Below are positions 8,017 to 14,277 of a stretch of 39,602 nucleotides of DNA, one piece after another. The notes under the pieces were generated by a model. The model was not told the DNA's origin and ran no database searches. It was given only the letters and a program-made list of their open reading frames with translations. The stretch is taken from positions 1 to 39,602 of the forward strand of contig JAGAWH010000004.1 of NCBI GenBank assembly GCA_017941505.1, given 5' to 3'. This stretch comes from Faecalicoccus sp. (lineage in GTDB: Bacteria; Bacillota_I; Bacilli_A; Erysipelotrichales; Erysipelotrichaceae). Made by a program: the position numbers and the translations under genes. Each line of letters opens with the position of its first letter. The stretch's first letter is position 1.

Positions 8017-9010
8017 ATTTAGGCTGCTTCTGCCATTTACTTTGAGCAAGTACTCCTACAAGTGCATGCGGTACATATAGCTCTTCTAAATAGTTGATTT
8101 CTGCTTCGCTTAATTCAAGTTCAGTTGCCTTAACAGCTCCATCGATATGCGATGTTTTGGTTGCACCGGCAATCGGTGAAGTTACCTTTGTAAGTAGCCA
8201 TGCCAGAGAAATCTCTGTCATGGACACACCTTTTTGTTCGGCAAGTTCATGAACACGCTCAATAATGCGGTTATCCGCTTCGGCTGTGCCATCATATTTA
8301 TACTTGGCATAGGCATCAAGCTCTAAGCGCTTCGATGTTTCACCCGGTAATCGGGATAAACGTCCTGCTGCCAAAGCGCTGTATGGTGTCATCGCAATGT
8401 TGTCTTCCAGACAGAACTTTCTTAATTCACGCTCATCTTCTCTTGCAAGAAGATTGTAATGACTTTGAATCGATACAAATGGGGCAAAGTTATGTTTTTC
8501 AGCCAGGGCATTGGCTTTGGCAAGCTGCCATGCATAACAATTGGAAATACCGATGGCACGGATCTTACCGGCTTTTACCGCCTCGTTGAGTGCTTCTAAA
8601 GTCTCATAAACAGGCGTGTTATAATCCCAGCTGTGCATGATATACAGATCGATATAGTCTGTATCCAAGCGCTTTAAAGAATCGTTCAAACACTTTTCAA
8701 TCCATTCTTTACCGGAATACTTCTCTAACAATTCACCGTTTCTCGGTGTATATTTTGTCGCAATAATGGCATTGTTTCGTACATCTTTTAAAGCACGGCC
8801 GATAAATTCTTCGCTGGTACCGGATTGGTATGCCATGGCCGTATCGTAGAAGGTAATACCGTTATCCCATGCATGATCAATGATTTTCTTCGTGTCTTCA
8901 TAAGGAAGTGTCCATTTATGCATGCCTTTTTCGGCAGCGCCAAAGCCCATGCAGCCAAGGCAGATGCGGGATACATTTAAATCGCTGTTACCTAATTTTG
9001 TGTACTTCAT
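8015..9010 (-). CDS. aldo/keto reductase
   Basis: 331 residues. A (beta/alpha)8 aldo/keto reductase with the whole catalytic tetrad visible: Asp56 (FYDTAMAY), Tyr61, Lys86 (IATKYTPR) and His126 (YIMHSWD). GISNCYAWQLAKA and SPIAGATKT belong to the cofactor region; it is NADPH-dependent in this family. It resembles the AKR groups that reduce aldehydes and ketones such as methylglyoxal. The start is 3 bp downstream of the metallo-hydrolase stop and has only a poor Shine-Dalgarno site, so it is probably translationally coupled to that gene and driven by the MerR-type promoter at 9844-9874. This suggests an electrophile or aldehyde response, which is inference. Confidence 0.9.
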   Translation of the reverse strand: MKYTKLGNSDLNVSRICLGCMGFGAAEKGMHKWTLPYEDTKKIIDHAWDNGITFYDTAMAYQSGTSEEFIGRALKDVRNNAIIATKYTPRNGELLEKYSGKEWIEKCLNDSLKRLDTDYIDLYIMHSWDYNTPVYETLEALNEAVKAGKIRAIGISNCYAWQLAKANALAEKHNFAPFVSIQSHYNLLAREDERELRKFCLEDNIAMTPYSALAAGRLSRLPGETSKRLELDAYAKYKYDGTAEADNRIIERVHELAEQKGVSMTEISLAWLLTKVTSPIAGATKTSHIDGAVKATELELSEAEINYLEELYVPHALVGVLAQSKWQKQPK

Positions 9011-9013
9011 ATG

Positions 9014-9811
9014 TTACTTATTGATTTTTTCTAATTTAACAGCTTCACCGCACGGTACGACATGTAATCTGTCCGGATTCACAATGCGGGAACGTACAAC
9101 TTCCGGATCACCGTTGAATTCTCTCCAATCAGAGCGTACACAGCCCCAGTGAATCGGAAGTAAATAGCTTTCAGGATATGCGGCTGCCATCTTGTCAACG
9201 CCATCCAAACCGATATGCCATGAACCATCACTGATATCCATTAAGATGAGATCTGGCTGATCATAGGTTAACTGTACCGGCATTAAACGGGAATCACCCG
9301 GCATCCAGATTGTTCCATCCGGAGTATCAATGCGATAACCGCAATAGTCTTCCATCGCATAATGTCTTACTTTAGAATGTTTTGGACTTTCATTTTGCCA
9401 TGCATGGTCTGCAGGAGTAAGGGTGATTGTGCAGTCACCGATTTTAAAGCTTTCATCAATATCGCGGCCTTCAGCCTTGATACCTAATTCTTCAAAGAGG
9501 GAAGCTACATAATGCGGAGCCTGAAAAGAGTCACATTTTTCCTTCAGTTCGGCAAGAGTAGCCTTTGAGAAATGGTCATTATCGCAATGTGTGATCAATG
9601 TAACATCTGCGTGTGGGATATCTTCCGGCTGTACCGGTGCTTCGGTGTAGATCGGCATATCAAATCCCTTTAATAATGGGTCAATTAAAATGACGGTACC
9701 GCGTGAGTTGATCATAGCTCCACCGTTTCCTAACCAATATACTTCTGTAAAATCTTTTTTCGCAAAATCGTTTTGTTTCATTTCAACGCGTTCGGCTTTT
9801 GCCTGTGTCAT
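9014..9811 (-). CDS. MBL-fold metallo-hydrolase (UlaG-like)
   Basis: 265 residues from the ATG at 9811, which has AGGAGG 8 bases upstream; an in-frame GTG at 9820 overlaps that site and is unlikely. Metallo-beta-lactamase signatures: VILIDPLL (40-47), the metal motif THCDNDH (His75, Asp77, Asp79, His80), PADHAW near residue 139, MPGDSR and PIHWG near the end. The classic HxHxDH reads HxDxDH, so the second His is Asp, as I recall for some members of the group. Family members include L-ascorbate-6-P lactonase and phosphodiesterases; the substrate is unknown. First gene of a two-gene operon with an AKR, transcribed from a promoter with a MerR-type operator. Confidence 0.85.
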   Translation of the reverse strand: MTQAKAERVEMKQNDFAKKDFTEVYWLGNGGAMINSRGTVILIDPLLKGFDMPIYTEAPVQPEDIPHADVTLITHCDNDHFSKATLAELKEKCDSFQAPHYVASLFEELGIKAEGRDIDESFKIGDCTITLTPADHAWQNESPKHSKVRHYAMEDYCGYRIDTPDGTIWMPGDSRLMPVQLTYDQPDLILMDISDGSWHIGLDGVDKMAAAYPESYLLPIHWGCVRSDWREFNGDPEVVRSRIVNPDRLHVVPCGEAVKLEKINK

Positions 9812-9843
9812 ATCAAACACCTCCTAAGTTCGTTTACAATCAA

Positions 9844-9874
9844 ATAGTAGAGCTTAGAGTATACTCTAACGCAA
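9844..9874 (-). promoter_or_regulatory. promoter with 19-bp spacer and MerR-family type palindrome
   Basis: Minus-strand -35 TTGCGT (9869-9874) and -10 TACTAT (9844-9849) are separated by 19 bp, two more than the usual 17. The spacer is almost filled by a perfect 16-bp palindrome, TTAGAGTATACTCTAA (9854-9869). This geometry and the TTAGAGT-NN-ACTCTAA core are what MerR-family activators of the AdhR/NmlR type use. The predicted transcript starts near 9837, about 26 nt before the metallo-hydrolase ATG. No MerR gene lies in the window. Confidence 0.7.
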
Positions 9875-9894
9875 GTACTATTCTTATACAATTC

Positions 9895-11049
9895 CTAATA
9901 AATATTTGGATATGTTCCATTCCATACAATATTTCGATACGATTCCTTATCGGTATCACCTTCAGTGGAAATACATAAGATTTTTGAATCTTTTCCCAGG
10001 TCCAATTTCTTTCTAAGTTCATTAAGATTACTGCTTGTCATAATTTGAGCCACAAGACCGATGCTGACAGCACCACTTTCACCGGATATGATTCGAGAAT
10101 CACTTCCAACGGGATTTCCCAGTATTCGCATTCCCTTTGCGGCGATGAAATCGGGTACGGATATAAAACAATCCGCGCATTTACTTAATTGATTCCATCC
10201 GATGGTACATGGTTCTCCACAGGATAAGCCTGCCATAATGGTATCAAGATCTTTTACCGTATGCAGTTTGCCATCATCCTCATTGGCAGTCTGAAATATA
10301 CAGTTGGCTCCGTTTGGCTCCACAATGATAATCTTAGGTTTCCTGTATTGATAGTAATCGGTAAAGAAAGCTGTAAGTGCACCGGACATTGCTCCTACAC
10401 CGGCCTGTAAGAAGATATGGGTTGGTATTTCTGTCAAATTTTCAACGATTTCCAAGCCCATTGTGGTGTATCCCTGCATGATCCAGGAAGGAATGGTTTC
10501 ATAACCATCCCATGCGGTATCCTGCACTAATTTCCATCCTTTTTCTTTTGCGCATTTGGCAGCATAGCGAACACAATCATCATAATTTAAGTTAGTGATT
10601 TGGGCATCTGCTCCTAATGCTTGAATGTTGGCAAGTCTTTCCGTTGAACTTCCTTTTGGCATAAATACATGGGCTTTGATACCAAACTGTCGGCATGCCC
10701 ATGCGATTCCTCTTCCATGGTTGCCATCAGTTGCGGTAACCACCTCTAAATCTTTCACATCTTCTTTTTGAAGACGTTCAAATGACAGCTGATCGGATGG
10801 AATATTTGCGATCTGTCCTAATAATCTGGCGATACTGTAACTGCCGCCTAACACTTTAAATGCGTTAAGTCCAAATCTAGTGCTTTCATCTTTTACATAT
10901 AAAGAATGGACACCTAAATATTCCGATAGAGAGGGAAGGGAATATAACTCTGTGGCTGCATATCCAGGTAAACTTTCATGAAAGCGGTGTATTGTTTTTG
11001 ATTGTTCATATCCAAATACTCCGGCATCTTTAAAATCATCGAAAAGATG
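9895..11049 (-). CDS. diaminopropionate ammonia-lyase, no in-frame start codon (frameshifted, fused or decayed)
   Basis: A PLP fold-type II enzyme that would convert 2,3-diaminopropionate to pyruvate and ammonia. Family motifs run through the whole frame: PGYAATEL, YVKDESTRFGLNAFK (Schiff-base Lys), ATDGNHGRG (phosphate/Asn loop), QDTAWDGYETIPSWIMQGY, GVGAMSG, IMAGLSCGEP, IISGESGAVS and CISTEGDTD. The frame is open for 384 codons back to a TAG at 11050-11052 but contains no ATG, GTG or TTG before a GTG at 10852-10854. That GTG immediately follows the catalytic Lys codon (10855-10857), so starting there would remove the active-site Lys. The frame begins inside the last codons of the upstream Fe-S gene, one base out of phase. 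It is a pseudogene, a frameshift fusion or uses +1 recoding. Confidence 0.8.
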   Translation of the reverse strand, partial: HLFDDFKDAGVFGYEQSKTIHRFHESLPGYAATELYSLPSLSEYLGVHSLYVKDESTRFGLNAFKVLGGSYSIARLLGQIANIPSDQLSFERLQKEDVKDLEVVTATDGNHGRGIAWACRQFGIKAHVFMPKGSSTERLANIQALGADAQITNLNYDDCVRYAAKCAKEKGWKLVQDTAWDGYETIPSWIMQGYTTMGLEIVENLTEIPTHIFLQAGVGAMSGALTAFFTDYYQYRKPKIIIVEPNGANCIFQTANEDDGKLHTVKDLDTIMAGLSCGEPCTIGWNQLSKCADCFISVPDFIAAKGMRILGNPVGSDSRIISGESGAVSIGLVAQIMTSSNLNELRKKLDLGKDSKILCISTEGDTDKESYRNIVWNGTYPNIY

Positions 11050-11641
11050 CTAATCGAATTCCTCTTTCACATCCGTTACAATATACCGCAACCGGCATGG
11101 CATGATACTGTTTGACCCATTCGATCATCTTTTCTTCCTGGTCTTCTTTGGATAAAAGATGGCGGTACTCTTCCAATTTTTCAAATGTATGGGGAGCTAA
11201 TGTAACGCAATCCTTTGCGGGAGGATTATTGAACCATACACCGCAAAAATCAGCGGTTTCACGCCTGTTGTCCATTTCAATGATTTGGATGTTCATTTGT
11301 TTGAGAATTTCTCTTACGGCACTATGCAGGGAAGGATTATCTCTTACTCTTAAGCAGTCCTGAATGATCATGGTCTTTCCATGATAATCCGGCCATTTGA
11401 AATCTGTTTTTAATAAATATTCATATAAGCTTTCAAAAGGAGTATCCGGCACTCTTTCTTTGAGCATCAATTCGCATAAGGTACAGTTTTCAATAATGGA
11501 ATCACCACTATTCAGAAAAGACAAATCCCTTCTGCAGCAGTCGGCAATTTGGATATTCTGTGTTTTTATATAGTCCACCATTTTGGCAGAAGCTTCACGA
11601 TGATTTCTCCTTACATCACATCCGGGTAAATAATATTTCAT
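11036..11641 (-). CDS. CCG-domain iron-sulfur (HdrB/glycolate-oxidase FeS-like) protein
   Basis: 201 residues; AGGAGG is 6 bases before the ATG. The Cys pattern matches two degenerate cysteine-rich (CCG) repeats: YYLPGC (Cys8), DCCRRD (Cys35-36) and CTLC (Cys53, 56); then QDCLRVRDNPSLHSAVREIL (Cys96), DFCGVW (Cys133) and YCNGC (Cys188, 191). DPC-x-RD-xP-xLHxAVREIL is a familiar signature of heterodisulfide-reductase B-like and glycolate-oxidase FeS subunits, which bind an unusual [4Fe-4S] cluster. The protein stops (TGA 11036-11038) 11 residues after CNGC, inside the start of the ammonia-lyase frame, so its C-terminus may be truncated. It sits between LysR (15 bp) and the lyase. Confidence 0.75.
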   Translation of the reverse strand: MKYYLPGCDVRRNHREASAKMVDYIKTQNIQIADCCRRDLSFLNSGDSIIENCTLCELMLKERVPDTPFESLYEYLLKTDFKWPDYHGKTMIIQDCLRVRDNPSLHSAVREILKQMNIQIIEMDNRRETADFCGVWFNNPPAKDCVTLAPHTFEKLEEYRHLLSKEDQEEKMIEWVKQYHAMPVAVYCNGCERGIRLASFR

Positions 11642-11656
11642 AGAGACCTCCTAATT

Positions 11657-12538
11657 TTACTTAGATAACTTTTTTACAGCCTGAATAAATTTCTTTGCGG
11701 CCTCTGTTGGCTCTTTGGCATAGACAAGGCCATAAGGCATGGAATATTTTGTCTGTAAAGGAATGGTAATTAAGTTTGGATGAATATCTTCATAGACCGG
11801 CTGGGTAATTAGGATATACGAATTCATTTCACATAGGGCAAAGGTATCCATTCCGTAATAATCTGAATCGATGATCTTGCAGGAAGGATAATCACTGTTG
11901 ATCATTTCTCTAAAATCATCCAGAACATCGGAAACGCCTTTGATCGGCATCACAAGAATTTCTCCGTTTAAATCGGACATCGTAAGCTCTTTGGCTTTGG
12001 CCAAACGGTGTCTTTTAGATACTGCACAGCATACCGGCATGCGCTCAAGCTCTAGAAATAAGCAGGAGCCTGTCCAGGCACTGGCATAAATTCCTTCAAA
12101 TAAGTCAAAATCGATACTTAAGCGGGAAAAGACGGTCGTTCTGTTTTCATATTCTTTCATAGGTCGAATTTCAATCTTAAGATCAGGTTGGATTTCATTG
12201 ACTTTGGTCCATAAATCCGGCAGCATACGGCATTTATAAAGCAGGCTTGTTCCGATGCGAAGGGTAGTCTCAGAACTTTCTGCCAAAAGTCGAGCCTTAT
12301 TTAAGGCATCCTCAGAGAAATGAATCAAAGCCTTTGCGTCCTCATAAAAAGATTTCCCGGCAGGTGTTAATTTAACTCCATGATTTGTACGGATAAAAAG
12401 CTTAAAACCGCAGTTGGATTCAAGAATATTAATCTGTTGTATGGCAGCTGTAGAAGAAATGTATAAAGCTTCGGCAGCCTTTCCAAAGGAGCCAAGTTCT
12501 GCGGTTTTAACAAAGGTATCCAGCTGGTGATTGTACAT
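11657..12538 (-). CDS. LysR-family transcriptional regulator
   Basis: 293 residues; GGAGA upstream of the ATG. The N-terminal winged HTH (residues 1-60: LDTFVKTAELGSFGKAAEAL, then STAAIQQINILE and GVKLTPAG) is typical of LysR. The effector-binding domain (about 90-290) is of the periplasmic-binding-protein type. It heads the minus-strand operon with the Fe-S protein and ammonia-lyase and is divergent from the sugar O-acetyltransferase gene, so it may control both directions through the 110-bp spacer. The inducer is unknown; an amino-acid-like ligand would fit the lyase. Confidence 0.92.
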   Translation of the reverse strand: MYNHQLDTFVKTAELGSFGKAAEALYISSTAAIQQINILESNCGFKLFIRTNHGVKLTPAGKSFYEDAKALIHFSEDALNKARLLAESSETTLRIGTSLLYKCRMLPDLWTKVNEIQPDLKIEIRPMKEYENRTTVFSRLSIDFDLFEGIYASAWTGSCLFLELERMPVCCAVSKRHRLAKAKELTMSDLNGEILVMPIKGVSDVLDDFREMINSDYPSCKIIDSDYYGMDTFALCEMNSYILITQPVYEDIHPNLITIPLQTKYSMPYGLVYAKEPTEAAKKFIQAVKKLSK

Positions 12539-12550
12539 ACGATATCTCCT

Positions 12551-12572
12551 GTATAAAGTATAAACTTTACAC
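12551..12572. promoter_or_regulatory. candidate LysR operator in divergent spacer
   Basis: An interrupted inverted repeat, GTATAAAG-TATAAA-CTTTACAC (7 of 8 arm positions pair), lies 13 bp from the LysR start. A second, weaker TATA-x-TTAA-x-TATA dyad lies at about 12609-12624, nearer the acetyltransferase. LysR regulators usually bind such T-N11-A dyads in divergent spacers. Unproven. Confidence 0.4.
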
Positions 12573-12648
12573 CATCATAACATATCGGTACTTCTCCAAC
12601 AATCGAGTATAAGTTAAACTATAGATGTAAACGGAAAGGAAATCCCTT

Positions 12649-13212
12649 ATGAATATATTTGAAAAGCTAAAAAGCGGGGAACCGGTAAACATGTTGTCCG
12701 AAGAATATCGTCCGGTTGTAGTGGAGCTTCATAGAGCGGATAAGGCACTGTTTCATTTAAATCATGCCGAGCCGAGAACCGAGGCTTGGAATACAGCTTT
12801 CAATGAATTATTTGATGGGGAAGTTCCGGAAGGCTTAGGTGTATTTACACCGACACAGATAGATTTTCCAAAACAGATTACCTTTGGAAAGCGTGTTTTT
12901 ATCAACCATAACTTTACGGCTATGTCGATTGGGGGCATAGAATTCGGTAATTTTGTGCAGATCGGTCCGCATGTAACCATTGTCACCGATAACCATGACT
13001 TTTCCGACCGGTATGTATTGAAATGCCGCAAGGTTGTCATCGAAGATAATGTCTGGATCGGAGCAGGGGTTTCCATTATGCCCGGTGTTCATATCGGTAA
13101 AAATGCCGTGATTGCCGGAGGTGCTGTTGTCACAAAGGATGTACCTGCCAATACCATCGTGGGAGGAAATCCTGCCAAGGTTATTAAAGTACTGGATGAG
13201 AAACAAATATAA
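12649..13212 (+). CDS. sugar O-acetyltransferase (maltose/galactoside acetyltransferase family)
   Basis: 187 residues, the normal length for LacA/Maa enzymes; AAAGGAAA upstream of the ATG. An N-terminal Mac-type helical domain ([18 protein letters not shown]) is followed by a left-handed beta-helix of hexapeptide repeats ([49 protein letters not shown]). The catalytic His lies in TDNHDF, followed by GGNPAKVI. These enzymes transfer acetyl from acetyl-CoA to sugar hydroxyls, possibly for detoxification. Its last 17 bases overlap the start of the next gene. It is divergent from LysR, which may regulate it. Confidence 0.92.
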   Translation: MNIFEKLKSGEPVNMLSEEYRPVVVELHRADKALFHLNHAEPRTEAWNTAFNELFDGEVPEGLGVFTPTQIDFPKQITFGKRVFINHNFTAMSIGGIEFGNFVQIGPHVTIVTDNHDFSDRYVLKCRKVVIEDNVWIGAGVSIMPGVHIGKNAVIAGGAVVTKDVPANTIVGGNPAKVIKVLDEKQI

Positions 13213-13729
13213 GATTTTAGCGGGATTGATCAGTGTACTGATGAGCGGATGTGCTTATTCAATACCGACGTATACAGAAACCGTTCAAGATATAGATACA
13301 GGAGGAAATAAAGATATGGAATATGACTTCAGTATTTTCCCTAATGTAAGTATTACCGGAGTGAAGTTATCATCTCTTAGTAATGAAGAATTAGAAATTC
13401 TTTATTTGCAGGCAATGTATTGCCAGGCGATGACAGATGCAGATATCGATACCATGCGAAAACTGGTTTCTGAAGATATGACCTATACCCATATGAGTGG
13501 TATGAAACAGACAAGGGAAGAGTATTTTGCCGATATTTCTTCAGGAAAACTCAATTACTTTACCATCGGTATTGATAAACCGGTCATTCAAGTAAATGGG
13601 GATAAAGCGCACATTACTTATACTTCAATTCTAAATGCGAATGCGTATGGAGCACAAGGAACGTACCATATGAAAGGCACGCATAATTATGAAAAACGAA
13701 ATGGAAATTGGATTGCCGTAAATCGATGA
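13196..13729 (+). CDS. NTF2-like (DUF4440) protein with lipoprotein signal and alternative internal start
   Basis: 177 residues from the ATG at 13196, which overlaps the acetyltransferase by 17 bp and has no clear Shine-Dalgarno site. The N-terminus is a lipoprotein signal: MRNKYK, hydrophobic AGLISVL, lipobox LMSGC (Cys at 18). A second in-frame ATG at 13316 has a strong GGAGGA site 9 bases upstream and begins the folded domain (MEYDFSIF). That shorter form would be 137 residues and cytosolic. The domain ([23 protein letters not shown] to [15 protein letters not shown]) fits the cone-shaped NTF2/SnoaL fold. Function unknown. The next gene, 15 bp on, also has this fold. Confidence 0.75.
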   Translation: MRNKYKILAGLISVLMSGCAYSIPTYTETVQDIDTGGNKDMEYDFSIFPNVSITGVKLSSLSNEELEILYLQAMYCQAMTDADIDTMRKLVSEDMTYTHMSGMKQTREEYFADISSGKLNYFTIGIDKPVIQVNGDKAHITYTSILNANAYGAQGTYHMKGTHNYEKRNGNWIAVNR

Positions 13730-13744
13730 AAAGGAGGAAGAATC

Positions 13745-14179
13745 ATGAATTTACAGGAAATGCAGGACAGAATGGAAATCAGAGAATTAACTGACAAATT
13801 TGCGAACTTAGCGGACACAAGAGAAGTGGATAAGCAGGTTGAATTGTTCTTACCGGATGGTAAATTAGAATTCCAAATGGGATTTGATGGTGAGATCCAC
13901 AATATTATTGGAAGAGAGGAATTATTAAAGGCATTTGGAAGAACGGTTATTCCGGCAAAAAATGTGTACCATTTAAATGGTCAGCAGACATTAACTTCTT
14001 ACAGTGAAAATGAAGCCGAAGGTATTGCGTATTGCCAGGCTACCCTAGTCAATGAAAAAGACGGTAAGGATGTTACGACGACAAACTACGTACGTTATAC
14101 CGATCACTATGCCAAGGTCGATGGCAAATGGTATATCAAAAAGCGCAGAACGACATTCTTATTTGCCGAAACACGTTAA
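13745..14179 (+). CDS. SnoaL/NTF2-like protein
   Basis: 144 residues with AAGGAGG 9 bases before the ATG. The pattern is that of SnoaL-like domain proteins: an N-terminal helix (MQDRMEIRELTDKFANLAD), a strand with FLPDGKLEF, a middle region with YHLNGQ, and a terminal strand YAKVDGKWYIKKRRTTF. Such proteins have a cone-shaped pocket and include hydrolases, isomerases and ligand-binding proteins; the sequence does not show which. Same operon as the preceding NTF2-like gene. Ends with a strong terminator. Confidence 0.8.
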   Translation: MNLQEMQDRMEIRELTDKFANLADTREVDKQVELFLPDGKLEFQMGFDGEIHNIIGREELLKAFGRTVIPAKNVYHLNGQQTLTSYSENEAEGIAYCQATLVNEKDGKDVTTTNYVRYTDHYAKVDGKWYIKKRRTTFLFAETR

Positions 14180-14192
14180 TTGAGTTTTACCT

Positions 14193-14219
14193 ATCCGGGG
14201 CTTCCCGGATTTTTCTTTT
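14193..14219 (+). terminator. rho-independent terminator
   Basis: The 7-bp stem ATCCGGG / CCCGGAT (14193-14199 with 14204-14210) has a GCTT loop and a T-rich tail (TTTTCTTTT). Confidence 0.9.
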
Positions 14220-14277
14220 GAAAGGTTTGATATGGATTCCATCTCGTGACATAATAAAAAAAACGAGAAGGTACAAT

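Noticed and set aside
9854..9869. The 16-bp palindrome as a phage attachment site
   Set aside because: No integrase or second copy is present, and its position inside a 19-bp promoter spacer explains it.
9895..10854. Taking the ammonia-lyase gene as starting at the GTG 10852-10854
   Set aside because: Homologous sequence continues upstream in the same frame and the catalytic Lys is encoded just before this GTG, so the start would give an inactive protein.
12762..13206. Minus-strand ORFs opposite the sugar acetyltransferase gene
   Set aside because: The plus-strand hexapeptide protein is certain; the minus ORFs have no RBS or recognisable motifs.
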